DNA of 34,827 bases, taken from a virus. Under the pieces are notes generated by a model. It did no database searches. It was given only the letters and a program-made list of their open reading frames with translations, and was not told the DNA's origin. This document shows positions 20,700 through 29,596 of this stretch, piece after piece; the first letter of the stretch is position 1; each line of letters begins with the position of its first letter. The position numbers and the translations under genes were made by a program. The stretch spans positions 1 to 34,827 of IMG/VR virus record IMGVR_UViG_3300032299_000208; one strand, 5' to 3'.

Positions 20700-21857
20700 T
20701 TAGTAATTAACCTTAATGTTTTTGCTTGGCATCTTAGCTGGTGCGCCTAATGCACGATTGGCATTTAAACCATAATCAGCGCCCATTTGCTCAAATTCAC
20801 CACGCTTCTGATTATAAGCGCCTGTAGCTGTGCTAAATAAATCAGTTGATAACTTTTCAAAATCTTTACGCTGATCTTCTGTTAGCTTAGTTCCAGAAAT
20901 ACGCATTTGTGCATAGTTTTTAGCACGATCTAATGCTCCTGATGCAGCCATTGCCATACCTAATTCAGATTCACGAACTACTGAGCCTGGATCAAGCAAC
21001 TTCATAAACTTGGTTGCAGCAGCCAAATCTCCAGCAGGACTTTTTGCTTTTAATGAGTCTGTAATCTGACCATAAGCAGATTGCATTTCTCCATAAGCCT
21101 TATAAACAGGCTCTTGTGAAAATGCTTTCTTTAATCCCATTTCATTATCAAAGCCTTTTTGACCGCCTGTCATATCTACTATTGTTCTTGGAGCGCCAGC
21201 AGATTTCTGAGCTAATTGAAAATCTTGGAATGTGCCTTTATATCCTTGACCTACTGCAAATTGATATTCTTTAATAGCTGCTGGTACGGCCTCAGGCTTT
21301 GTAGCAGTTAATTCTAAATACTTTGCTGGATCTGTAGCTCGTAGATAATCTAATGCTGCTTGGTTTGCTTTGCCAGAATCTACAGTTTCTCTCATTGGCA
21401 AGTTAGCTTTTAAAGCACCAACAGTTTCAGCATCAGCCATTCCACCACCAAACTCAGGTCTAGATAGCATTTCTAACTGAGATCCTTGTCCTTGAGCCAT
21501 TGCAAGACTTTGTGGTTGTCTTGTAGTAGCTCCAGCAAGAGCTTGCTCATACTTTCTACGAGCATCTGCTTTAGATTTGTATTCTTGCATTTGCTGACCA
21601 GCAATCATCTGCTTAAGCGTATTATCAAAAGACCCTTGATATGCTCCAGAACCAGCTCCTAATGCAGCGCCTAAAGCCTGTCCTGTGCTTATTGGAACTG
21701 CTTGTTTTCCAGACATACCAAGCATGGTTACGGCACTAGCTAATAGAGCCTGTTTAGCAGCGTTAGAGTTAATTGCTTGGATTTGTTCTGGAGATAGTGA
21801 TCCAGACATATCAGGAAATTGTCCGAATACTCCAGGTGCGATATCTTGAAATGCCAT
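20700..21857 (-). CDS. Putative ejection/internal virion protein
   Basis: 385 residues. The N-terminus (APGVFGQFPDMSGSLSPEQI) leads into AASAVTMLGMSGKQ-like Ala/Gly helices and GQALGAALGAGSGAYQGSFD, then coiled-coil charged helices. Glutamine- and alanine-rich, no enzyme motif. Composition and place between two other ejection-type genes are the evidence; no family can be named. It ends one base before the next start (20698). Confidence 0.58.
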   Translation of the reverse strand: MAFQDIAPGVFGQFPDMSGSLSPEQIQAINSNAAKQALLASAVTMLGMSGKQAVPISTGQALGAALGAGSGAYQGSFDNTLKQMIAGQQMQEYKSKADARRKYEQALAGATTRQPQSLAMAQGQGSQLEMLSRPEFGGGMADAETVGALKANLPMRETVDSGKANQAALDYLRATDPAKYLELTATKPEAVPAAIKEYQFAVGQGYKGTFQDFQLAQKSAGAPRTIVDMTGGQKGFDNEMGLKKAFSQEPVYKAYGEMQSAYGQITDSLKAKSPAGDLAAATKFMKLLDPGSVVRESELGMAMAASGALDRAKNYAQMRISGTKLTEDQRKDFEKLSTDLFSTATGAYNQKRGEFEQMGADYGLNANRALGAPAKMPSKNIKVNY

Positions 21858-21861
21858 GTTC

Positions 21862-23520
21862 TTATCCTAATAATGATGTTCTAGTAGATGTTTTTGGTGC
21901 TAATAAATTAAGGATTCCAGAGTAATCTACCATTCCTTTGGGTACAAATGATCCACCAGCAGCGCCAGGAACTCTTGCTCCGCCACCGCTACCACCGCCT
22001 CTACCTAGCGCTCCCATACCTAGCATTGTTCCTAGATTTCCTAACCCGCTAAACCAGCTAGTAGGCGTTGCGTAATCAGCAGCAGTTAAAGCACGATCTA
22101 ATGCAGCTTCTTGGTCAGCAGTTAAACCGCCACGACCAGCAAACTCAGCACGATTAATATCTACTCCTGATGCTTGTGAAAGTGCTTCAGCAGTATTAGC
22201 TAATCCAGCAGTATTGTAGTTAAGGTTAGGGTTTAAACCTATTCCACCATATAACTGCTGAATTGCTGGGTCTAAGCCAATTCCACTATATCCACCAACG
22301 CCATAACCACCACGATTAGTAATATATTCTGGGCTTAATACATCATAGCCACCACCAGTTCTTACTTCTGGGTTAAGCCTTAAGTCTGTGTAATTATCTC
22401 CAGCATAGCCCATGTTTTGAACATTGCCATATTTAATCTTATCAAAAAAATCTGTAGATTTTCCAGTAGTTCTTAATACATCTTTTTGATCTGCCCATCT
22501 TGGCGCTTCGCCTTCTCTACCAGTAACGCTAGTTGGTGCAGTTGGGAAAAAGTATTCTGATCCAGCACCTATAGTACCGCCCAATGCGCCACCATAAAGA
22601 ATGTTTTTCTTTAGATCGCCACCGCCTAGCAATGTGTTAATTGCACCACCAGCAGCTCCACGACCAGCGCCTAATAAGCCACTAGCAGCAACAGATCCTT
22701 TAGCTGCTTCTGCAACACCAGGGAACAATGCAGCTTCACCACCACCTAAGATACCGCCAGTAGCGCCACCAATCAAAGCGCCTTTAAGAGCATCTTGACC
22801 AGTTAATAGGGAAGTAGCTCCGCCTGTTAAAGCGCCCATTCCAGAGCCTTTTAACGCAGATAAAACTATAGGGTTTGATAGTAACCCTACTTCTCCTGTA
22901 GATGCTAATACTGGAGCGCCAGCAGCAGCACCGCCAGCAGCACCAGCGCCAATTAAACCAAGAGCACCTAAACCAGTACCAGCAGCACCAGCAAGAACTA
23001 ATCCTGGAATTAATTTTTCTGACAAAAAATCATTAAATCCCCCTGATGGCCTCTCTTTTGGTAAATTAATAGGATTACCAGACTCATCTAATAAAAATCG
23101 GCCTGTTTTTGGATCTACAACATATTCGCCAGCAAACTCGCCAGATGCGTTAAAAATACCAGCGTAAGGTGTGTTTTGATATCCATAAGCAATATTCTCA
23201 GGTCTTACAGTAGCAAGAAGATCCTCTCTTGAATATGGAGCTGCATACCCCATACTTACATAAGATTCTGGGCTTACAAAGTTCTCAGCATAATATGTTT
23301 GCCCATCGCCACCTGTATAAGCCTTTAGTCCTGAGTTCCAATATGTAGGATCTTCATATATAGGATTATCAATTGCTTGTGGAGGAAGTCCTCCACCATA
23401 TTCAGCTTGCCCAGCATTAACTTGTTCAACATAACGATTGTAATCAGCTACTGCTTCTGGATTAGTCGCAATGGTAACTTCATCAGGCGCACCCGTCATC
23501 TCCCAATTGTAATCTGCCAT
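21862..23520 (-). CDS. Putative ejection protein with glycine-zipper membrane region
   Basis: 552 residues. The N-terminal 150 residues are tyrosine-rich and soluble. Residues about 170-330 are glycine/alanine zippers (GLVLAGAAGTGLGALGLIGA; GSGMGALTGGATSLLTGQDA; LKGALIGGATGGILGGGEAA), typical of proteins that insert in membranes. The C-terminal part is tyrosine/glycine-rich (GGYGVGGYSGIGLDPAIQQL). It belongs to the same block of virion ejection genes. The role is inferred from composition and position. Confidence 0.62.
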   Translation of the reverse strand: MADYNWEMTGAPDEVTIATNPEAVADYNRYVEQVNAGQAEYGGGLPPQAIDNPIYEDPTYWNSGLKAYTGGDGQTYYAENFVSPESYVSMGYAAPYSREDLLATVRPENIAYGYQNTPYAGIFNASGEFAGEYVVDPKTGRFLLDESGNPINLPKERPSGGFNDFLSEKLIPGLVLAGAAGTGLGALGLIGAGAAGGAAAGAPVLASTGEVGLLSNPIVLSALKGSGMGALTGGATSLLTGQDALKGALIGGATGGILGGGEAALFPGVAEAAKGSVAASGLLGAGRGAAGGAINTLLGGGDLKKNILYGGALGGTIGAGSEYFFPTAPTSVTGREGEAPRWADQKDVLRTTGKSTDFFDKIKYGNVQNMGYAGDNYTDLRLNPEVRTGGGYDVLSPEYITNRGGYGVGGYSGIGLDPAIQQLYGGIGLNPNLNYNTAGLANTAEALSQASGVDINRAEFAGRGGLTADQEAALDRALTAADYATPTSWFSGLGNLGTMLGMGALGRGGGSGGGARVPGAAGGSFVPKGMVDYSGILNLLAPKTSTRTSLLG

Positions 23521-23533
23521 ATATTCTTTCTAA

Positions 23534-24433
23534 TTAAGCAAAGCCACCAAGCAAACCACCACCTAAAGCACCGATACCAGCACCTAGCATTGAGTTACCA
23601 AATGCACCACCAATAGATGATCCTAATAATCCACCGCTTAATGCACCACCAATAGCGCCTACAGTTGGATTGGTAGACATATTTTGGCTAGTTGTGCCAT
23701 AGCTTGCAGTAGGAGAGCCATATACAGATGATAAGTAGCCTGATAACTGTTGGTACGGCAATTGCTGACCAAAAGAATAACGCTGCATAGCTTCTTGTAA
23801 TGGTTGTGCTGCAATCGCTTCTCTTTGTGCGCCAACTTGAGCCAATTGCTGAGATGGCAGATATTGTTGAGCATAGATGCCAGGAGCAGCTTGGGCTAGA
23901 TTGGTTAAACCCATCATAGCTTGCTGCTGTCTGCCACGCTCTTGATCGTATTGTGTTCCTACGATATTAGCTGAAACATCACCTAAAGCACGCCCATATT
24001 GCTCAGTAGCTTGTCCTAATGCGCTTTGCATAGCGCCAGATCCATAGCGACCTGATTTAGAGTAAAGACTAGCAATACCTGGCAATACTTGATTACTATA
24101 TTGACTTACCAATGGTCTGGTAGCAGCTTCAATCATCTGTTGCTGATAAGGATTTCCTTGTAAGAATCCACCAGCAGCAGTATTGGACAAGCCACCATAA
24201 GATTGCAAGTAAGCATTTTGAGCAGCTTGCAATGAAGGGCTTTGCTGCTGAGCAATGTTTTGCTGTTGTTGCAGCGCAGTCATTGTTTCATCAGATGGGC
24301 TTACATAAGTCTGCCCTGGATACATTGATGGCTGTTGATCGCCCAAGAATAGAGTTTTAGCTCGCTCTAGACCAGTTGTGATATAGGGCAATATGCCTGG
24401 ATCAATTGACGATGTTGTGCTTACTGTTGCCAT
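23534..24433 (-). CDS. Putative ejection/DNA transfer protein
   Basis: 299 residues. The first 210 residues are glutamine-rich and helical (ALQQQQNIAQQQSPSLQAAQ; GRYGSGAMQSALGQATEQYG). The C-terminus (GAIGGALSGGLLGSSIGGAF, then GNSMLGAGIGALGGGLLGGF) is a double glycine zipper ready to insert in a membrane. Similar proteins occur upstream of ejection genes in podoviruses. First gene of the four-gene block after the needle-like protein. Confidence 0.68.
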   Translation of the reverse strand: MATVSTTSSIDPGILPYITTGLERAKTLFLGDQQPSMYPGQTYVSPSDETMTALQQQQNIAQQQSPSLQAAQNAYLQSYGGLSNTAAGGFLQGNPYQQQMIEAATRPLVSQYSNQVLPGIASLYSKSGRYGSGAMQSALGQATEQYGRALGDVSANIVGTQYDQERGRQQQAMMGLTNLAQAAPGIYAQQYLPSQQLAQVGAQREAIAAQPLQEAMQRYSFGQQLPYQQLSGYLSSVYGSPTASYGTTSQNMSTNPTVGAIGGALSGGLLGSSIGGAFGNSMLGAGIGALGGGLLGGFA

Positions 24434-24444
24434 GACTTTTCCTT

Positions 24445-25227
24445 TTATCCTACTATTACATATTTATAAGTTTTGCTTGCCGTACTGTTGGCAAAATGAG
24501 TAATTACTGCACTTCCGTTTGCTTGTGAGCTGATATATACATTATCCATAGCATTAGGAGCAACATATTGCATAGTTGCTATAACTGATGGTGTTGCTGG
24601 TCTTGTTGGGCTAGATTCTGCTGGTGTTTGTTCTAATGTAACGCCTGTATTTTCTGTTCTCCATACAATCTCTACATAATCATTTGCTGCTAGTTCTACA
24701 AAATAATTTATAGCTCCAATAATATGACCATAAACACCAGCACTTTTTCTTGCTGGAACAGTAAACTTACTATTTGATGCTGTAATATTAGTGCCGTTTT
24801 TTCTAAACCAAATATCTACATCATGCTGTGCATTATCTGTATTTTCTAGCTGTACGCTAAATTGCAGATTGTAAATACCAGCATTTCTGACATTCAAACG
24901 ACTACTATTAGATAAATAAACACCATTAGAAAAATCTGTAGTGTTAAATGTCATTGGATATGCGACTGTAGTGCTTGCTGCCGATTGATCTGTAGAGTCT
25001 TGAAATGCGCCATAAGGTGCAGTATCAGCAAAAGCAGCAGCAGATTTTGGAACTAATAATATAACGCTATCTATACCAATACGAGCATCTGTAATGGTAG
25101 TTGTTGTTGCATTGCCTGTTGCTAGTGTTACAGAGCCAGTATTATTGGTCTTGCCATCCATAATATTATTAACGACTTCAGCGACTGCACGCTGATCTCC
25201 ACCAAAAGGGGGTAATCGTCTAAACAT
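24445..25227 (-). CDS. Tail needle/knob-type protein with C1q-like domain
   Basis: 260 residues. The start MFRRLPPFGGDQRAVAEVVN is typical of small podovirus tail tip proteins. Residues 30-75 (TNNTGSVTLATGNATTTTIT, then DARIGIDSVILLVPKSAAAF) are a beta motif repeated in many phage fibres. The central part (NVRNAGIYNLQFSVQLENTD; ASNSKFTVPARKSAGVYGHI; VELAANDYVEIVWRTENTGV) reads like a C1q/TNF-type jelly roll. The gp10-like tail gene is directly upstream in the operon (starts 1 bp overlap), so a tail tip plug or fibre is likely. Confidence 0.7.
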   Translation of the reverse strand: MFRRLPPFGGDQRAVAEVVNNIMDGKTNNTGSVTLATGNATTTTITDARIGIDSVILLVPKSAAAFADTAPYGAFQDSTDQSAASTTVAYPMTFNTTDFSNGVYLSNSSRLNVRNAGIYNLQFSVQLENTDNAQHDVDIWFRKNGTNITASNSKFTVPARKSAGVYGHIIGAINYFVELAANDYVEIVWRTENTGVTLEQTPAESSPTRPATPSVIATMQYVAPNAMDNVYISSQANGSAVITHFANSTASKTYKYVIVG

Positions 25228-26669
25228 TATCTAGTTCCTAAACCATTGAGCTCTATGTCCATTCCAATCGCAGTAGTCCACGATCCTGTAGGTGATAATT
25301 GTAAACGATGAAAGCGACCTACGCTACGAATACTTACACGATTTTCAGAATCAGAAGATGCTGCCGTTCCATAAGTAATGGTTTCATTTAATAACCTACG
25401 AGTTGCTACTGCCACATTAGCAGAACCATTATCTACAAGTGGCTTAACCATAGTAATAGCAGATGTAGCCCCTGGCACTTCAATATCACCAGTTTCTAAA
25501 TAGGCTGTTGCATTAGCTCCAGTAAATGTAACAATCTTTGTACCATTTACGCCAGCTAATTGTAATCTACCGCCTAACCATAGACGGCTATCAAAACTAG
25601 TCATAATGGTGTCTAGATTGCCGTAAGCATTCATACCTTCTAGCGTTACTGCTGGTGTAGAAGTTGTTGCAATGCGATCTGCTGTTGTAGTGCCACTAGA
25701 CCATTTTTGAGTCTGAAAATTGTAAATAATTAACTTATCTACTGTTGCTGAATTTTGAGAAGCATAAGCCCAAATAATGAGCTTTTTAGCTGGATCTACA
25801 GCAGCAGACATTAATCCAATAGTGCCTTGATCTACATCATTAAAAAAGAAACGATTTACTTTTTCATTTCCAATAGGTAGGATTGTTTGTCCATCACAAG
25901 CATAGAATCCATCATCCCCAAGGAAGAATGTCATTCCAGCGTACTGTATTACAGAATTAGCCTCATAACAGCCCAAATTACGAGTAATGTTATCAAACTG
26001 GAATACTAATGGGCTACCAACATAAGACATACGATAGATAGAGCGATCCATTAAAATCAGTCCAAATTCGCCACCAGTTATGCCAACTACTGATCCACCA
26101 TCAGGTATTTCTTGAAAGTCTGCCTGAGTTGTTGCACTTGTAGTCCAACTAGATTCATCGTTTAATGCTGACCATTGAACCCGATTAGGATTGCTTGGCT
26201 GAATATTTCCAGATACTACAAAATCACGCACAATCGTTACAAACTTAGCAGCGGGAGCATCAGCAGCCAAATCAGCAAATAAAGATGCTGAATTAATATT
26301 AAATCCTTGTAACTTGTCATATCCGTTAGCAGCAATAACGACATTTCCAAACTGGGTAAATCTCCAACGCTGGTCTGTAGGAGTGGCATATCCACCAGTT
26401 TTAGATACATTGTCCATAGACAAATCTGCTGAATCTAGCTTAAATAGCTTAGTAGCTCCACCCGCAAACAAGATAGTACCGCCAACAGTAGTACGACCAG
26501 CTACTACATTATTAAGGGATTCAGAAGCAGCAGCAGAATAATCTACTACAGTAGGAATTGCACCATAACCATTAGCTTGAGGAAATACATTTTCAGCTCT
26601 TTGTAAGCCATTTGTAAGACCTGGCTGGTCTGGAGTCCATTCTCCTAATGTAATTCTACTTAGCGCCAT
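25227..26669 (-). CDS. Tail hub/DNA-stabilisation protein (P22 gp10-like)
   Basis: 480 residues. The protein opens ITLGEWTPDQPGLTNGLQRA with ENVFPQANGYGAIPTV, the hallmark of P22 gp10-type packaged-DNA stabilisation proteins, followed by a beta-propeller-like series (RDFVVSGNIQPSNPNRVQWS; FGLILMDRSIYRMSYVGSPL; TFFLGDDGFYACDGQTILPI). It forms the tail below the portal and adaptor and blocks DNA leakage. Length close to P22 gp10 (472). This protein strongly supports a podovirus tail. Confidence 0.85.
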   Translation of the reverse strand: MALSRITLGEWTPDQPGLTNGLQRAENVFPQANGYGAIPTVVDYSAAASESLNNVVAGRTTVGGTILFAGGATKLFKLDSADLSMDNVSKTGGYATPTDQRWRFTQFGNVVIAANGYDKLQGFNINSASLFADLAADAPAAKFVTIVRDFVVSGNIQPSNPNRVQWSALNDESSWTTSATTQADFQEIPDGGSVVGITGGEFGLILMDRSIYRMSYVGSPLVFQFDNITRNLGCYEANSVIQYAGMTFFLGDDGFYACDGQTILPIGNEKVNRFFFNDVDQGTIGLMSAAVDPAKKLIIWAYASQNSATVDKLIIYNFQTQKWSSGTTTADRIATTSTPAVTLEGMNAYGNLDTIMTSFDSRLWLGGRLQLAGVNGTKIVTFTGANATAYLETGDIEVPGATSAITMVKPLVDNGSANVAVATRRLLNETITYGTAASSDSENRVSIRSVGRFHRLQLSPTGSWTTAIGMDIELNGLGTR

Positions 26670-27613
26670 GTTTCGCTTCCAATATTGTTATTTGTCCAAG
26701 TGTCGCTAGATTCTGTAACTGGAGTCCAATCTTCTGATCCGCTAGTAACTAAAGTCCATGTATCTGTACTTGGCTCAATTCCTGTCCAAGACTCAGAGCC
26801 AGCAGTTTCGTTTGTCCAATTATCGCCTAATCTATTGCCAGCGCATACTACTAAAGCTGTGCTGTTTATTGTGCCATTTCCAGCATAGATAGCTCTAGCT
26901 TCTGCATCTACATAAGCCTCGCAAACTACTGCGCCATCTCCAGAATACTCAACGCCTCCGTTAGCAGTTACTAACGCAGTTGCTTCTATTTGTCCTTCGG
27001 CTGTTCTTTCTCTGAGGGCATCTGCGCTAACTGTTCCGCTTGCCTCAATTGCACCGACAGAAGTGCGTATCCGTATGCCAGTTGATTCTGCGCTTCCCGA
27101 ACAATTGATAACGCCCGATCCCGAAAGTATTGCTGTTGCTTCTGCATTAACGCTTGCTGATCCATTTATTTGTCCTTCCCCTACCGCTACCCTTGCTCCA
27201 GCAGCTACAACGCTTGCAGAGCCTTCTATTGAGCCTGATGACTCTCTAATCCTATAAGCCTCAGATTCCACTTGAGCATTTGCAGTAATGGTTGCTTCTG
27301 CTACCGCTACTCTAATGCCAGCAGCATCTACTGTGGCATCTGCCGTAATATTTGCTACGCTAGATCTTATACGAGATCCGTCAGCGACCACATCTGCGCT
27401 TGCAGATACGGCAGCTCCTGGGAACTTAACGCATAAAGTAGTCCATACAGCATCATCAAACGATATATTGAGTTGATCTAGATTCCCTAAAGAATCCATA
27501 TCCTCCAATCGCCAATTACCACATACTTCGTCTACTTCCCAGTTGTGGTCAAATGAGTATGGTACTTGCTCTAAAGTCCCGAACTGATCTAGCTGTTCGA
27601 GAGTTAAAGCCAT
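26660..27613 (-). CDS. Virion-region protein made of three kinds of tandem repeat
   Basis: 317 residues. Residues 5-57 hold two related blocks (LEQLDQFGTLEQVPYSFDHN; LEDMDSLGNLDQLNISFDDA). Residues 71-250 are nine exact 20-residue repeats, [A/G/S]-x-A-x-V-x-A-x-x-x-R-[I/V]-x-x-x-x-x-x-I-[E/N/T], with a partial tenth. Residues 266-316 have tryptophans every ten residues (266, 276, 286, 296, 306, 316) in a WTxxxxxSxx unit. The middle would make a beta-solenoid. Lies between the gp10-like gene and the small tail protein, with overlapping stop and start codons. Not recognised; a tail or fibre component is inferred. Confidence 0.75.
   Translation of the reverse strand: MALTLEQLDQFGTLEQVPYSFDHNWEVDEVCGNWRLEDMDSLGNLDQLNISFDDAVWTTLCVKFPGAAVSASADVVADGSRIRSSVANITADATVDAAGIRVAVAEATITANAQVESEAYRIRESSGSIEGSASVVAAGARVAVGEGQINGSASVNAEATAILSGSGVINCSGSAESTGIRIRTSVGAIEASGTVSADALRERTAEGQIEATALVTANGGVEYSGDGAVVCEAYVDAEARAIYAGNGTINSTALVVCAGNRLGDNWTNETAGSESWTGIEPSTDTWTLVTSGSEDWTPVTESSDTWTNNNIGSETWR
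26669..26818 (-). repeat. 30-bp coding repeat, five copies (WT-box)
   Basis: Encodes the C-terminal WTxxxxxSxx units (residues 266-315) of the preceding protein; tryptophan codons (TGG) fall exactly every 30 bp. Sequence between copies varies, so it was kept by selection for protein spacing and not by recent duplication. Confidence 0.8.
26864..27403 (-). repeat. 60-bp coding repeat, nine copies
   Basis: Encodes the nine 20-residue units (residues 71-250). Spacing is exact with no indels, but nucleotide identity between copies is low. This is an old, constrained solenoid. Confidence 0.8.
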
Positions 27614-27999
27614 TATGCCAATGTAACAGTTAAGCTACCTGATGCAATCTTGAAAATATCGCCAGAGTCAATAGTTTTAGATGTTGTCAATGGTGTGTGA
27701 TACAGCATATTGCCTGTAGAAGAATTATCCCAAATACCAATATGAGTAATTGTTCCCCATGATGCAGTAGCTTGGTCAAAGGTTACATCAGCAGAAGTAG
27801 CTGATACGCCATTACTAGGAGCAGCAAAGGTTGCAGCTTTACGAACATAAGAGCCACCACTAACTTCTGTGCCTGTGCCAGCATCAGTAGGATCAGCAGT
27901 ATGCAAGCTGACATAAACTGTAGCTGGAGATGTATAAGATGTATTTCTCAAAGTTGCGTTGATTAACGCATTTTCGAGGTAGTTTGACATTTCAGCCAT
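27613..27999 (-). CDS. Small tail protein, conserved
   Basis: 128 residues: MSNYLENALINATLRNTSYT then SPATVYVSLHTADPTDAGTG and GGSYVRKAATFAAP, GTITHIGIWDNSSTGNMLYH. This pattern (NxLENxxLNxxLRNTxYTxPxxVYVxLxTxxPTDxGTGTEVSGGSYxR) occurs in many phages next to tail and fibre genes, usually as hypothetical or putative tail fibre protein. Beta-sandwich likely. It follows the adaptor gene and shares one base with the repeat protein. Confidence 0.75.
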   Translation of the reverse strand: MAEMSNYLENALINATLRNTSYTSPATVYVSLHTADPTDAGTGTEVSGGSYVRKAATFAAPSNGVSATSADVTFDQATASWGTITHIGIWDNSSTGNMLYHTPLTTSKTIDSGDIFKIASGSLTVTLA

Positions 28000-28008
28000 T
28001 TTGATTCC

Positions 28009-28629
28009 TTATCTAGAAGTAACACGCATTGTTAATGGAACACCTGAGTATTCCGAATTTTGGTCAGAGCTATTAATGTTTTGTATGGCTCTATTATATA
28101 AGTCTGCCCAAGTTGCTACTCTGGCATCGTTAATTAGGTATGGCTCTGCTTCTAAAAGAGAAGCATATAGCAAAGCGTCAGGATAGTTAGCCAAAAAAGC
28201 ATTAGAGCTAACGCTGTCAGACATAGGGGTAGGTTTAGCAAAATAAAGGATCTCCACTACATAAGCTGTATCAGGCTTTGGTGCAAACTCAAACTCTGCT
28301 CCTAATACTGTGTAAAAAACTGGTAAGCCAGACTCATCTGCTCTAGCATCACGCATAAATGCGCTAGGAGAAAGATAAGTAACAGGCATACGAGGATTGC
28401 CCTGAGTGTAGATATTACGCATCTCAAGGAAATCAGAAGGCAATGCCATTTTGCCATCACCAGCAGTCATTGTTGAAGTGGCAGATGCTAACATCTTACG
28501 AGTACGCAAATCACGAGATAAGCGTAATTCTGCCAATGTAACAAATGTAGGAATCTTGCTTGTTAGGTCTGAACGGCCTAAATAATCAGCAATCTCCGTT
28601 TTTAATGCAGAATAGCTAGTGAATGACAT
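28009..28629 (-). CDS. Head-tail adaptor (SU10 adaptor-like)
   Basis: 206 residues. FTSYSALKTEIADYLGRSDL then VTLAELRLSRDLRTRKMLAS matches the phage adaptor pattern (LxxxIxxWLxRxDL...IxLAExRLxRDLR), and LPSDFLEMRNIYTQGNPRMP with AEFEFAPKPDTAYVVEILYF is the conserved middle. Such proteins form the ring below the portal in SU10-like phages. Length and position fit. Interposed between glycosyltransferases and tail genes. Confidence 0.82.
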   Translation of the reverse strand: MSFTSYSALKTEIADYLGRSDLTSKIPTFVTLAELRLSRDLRTRKMLASATSTMTAGDGKMALPSDFLEMRNIYTQGNPRMPVTYLSPSAFMRDARADESGLPVFYTVLGAEFEFAPKPDTAYVVEILYFAKPTPMSDSVSSNAFLANYPDALLYASLLEAEPYLINDARVATWADLYNRAIQNINSSDQNSEYSGVPLTMRVTSR

Positions 28630-28637
28630 AATCGCCT

Positions 28638-29270
28638 TTAATCTTTACTAATATTTTCCCAGCTATAAACATAGCTACCAATATGCTTTATGCCCATAGA
28701 TAAGTCGTGATCTACCCAAGTATCTATGCCAACATCTTTAGCTTTGATACAGAAATAGATATCCTCACCCAAAATCTTCTCATTTGGCAATTGCTCAAAG
28801 TAGAAGTAAGGCCGTTCAATCTTTTTAAATACTGATGTCTTAATTAAAAGAATCCCACATCCAATGCCGTCTACCTTGCTAATTCCCTTCATCTTGTTAG
28901 AGTAAACAGGAAGCCAGGTTATAGATCCATTCTCATTAATCTGAATATTCTTAGCCGTAGGGATTACTGGCTCAGATCTAGTTGTAGCATTTACACCAAC
29001 AATGTCTTTATTATGGGACATTAGAATCTTTAAGGTATCCTTTGGAAACCTCATATCTGCATCAATAAACAGCACATAGTCTGCTTTTGTTTCTAATGCA
29101 GTCTTAACCAAATTATTGCGCTGGTCAAATATAAGCGTTCCAGCAGCCGTAAAGATGTCTAGATCGTGTTTAGAAGTCTTGATGGTGTAACCTACTAGCG
29201 CTGCTAAATCAAACGCTGTAGCCACCTCCATTTGACCCCTAGCTGGTATACAGATAGCAATTCTGCTCAT
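28638..29270 (-). CDS. Glycosyltransferase, GT2/GT-A type
   Basis: 210 residues. RIAICIPARGQMEVATAFDL opens a GT-A fold; FDQRNNLVKTALETKADYVL precedes the DxD motif FIDADMRF (69-76, D70 and D72). LGEDIYFCIKAKDVGIDTWV near the end is the ED...C acceptor loop. Related phage enzymes follow the capsid gene in several uncultured aquatic phages. Sugar and acceptor unknown. Overlaps the preceding gene by ATGA, so co-transcribed with the fucosyltransferase cassette. Confidence 0.83.
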   Translation of the reverse strand: MSRIAICIPARGQMEVATAFDLAALVGYTIKTSKHDLDIFTAAGTLIFDQRNNLVKTALETKADYVLFIDADMRFPKDTLKILMSHNKDIVGVNATTRSEPVIPTAKNIQINENGSITWLPVYSNKMKGISKVDGIGCGILLIKTSVFKKIERPYFYFEQLPNEKILGEDIYFCIKAKDVGIDTWVDHDLSMGIKHIGSYVYSWENISKD

Positions 29271-29596
29271 ACTGTACCCCCACGAGTACGAAATACCCTA
29301 TTATCAGGATCATTTAGCCATTTCTTCATAGCCTTTTGATCCATGATGTAATAACCACGCATGATGCCTTTTGTATTGAGTTCATTAATGATCTCTGTAG
29401 GCAAAGAGGCAATCTTGTTCTTACGATCAATGGGGTTATCACCCCATCCAGTAGTTCCGCTATTGTCGTTAAACTGAGCCTTTGTATGCTCTATGAAGTC
29501 TGTTAGATCTGTAGAGTGCTTAATTAATAAGCCACCATTACCATCATCGTATGCTGTTCTAACAACGCCATTTTCAACTTCTAGTATTTTTTTCAA
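29267..29596 (-). CDS. Conserved structural-region protein
   Basis: 109 residues. The C-terminal part (KIASLPTEIINELNTKGIMR, then KKWLNDPDNRVFRTRGGTV) matches a small phage protein family placed after capsid genes (IPxxxxxxW...G.....LNDPDxxxFRTxxGxv). The middle has an alternate DLTDFIEHTKAQFNDNSGTT stretch. No enzymatic motif. It is coupled by ATGA on both sides, placing it inside the glycosyltransferase cassette. Function unknown. Confidence 0.75.
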   Translation of the reverse strand: MKKILEVENGVVRTAYDDGNGGLLIKHSTDLTDFIEHTKAQFNDNSGTTGWGDNPIDRKNKIASLPTEIINELNTKGIMRGYYIMDQKAMKKWLNDPDNRVFRTRGGTV

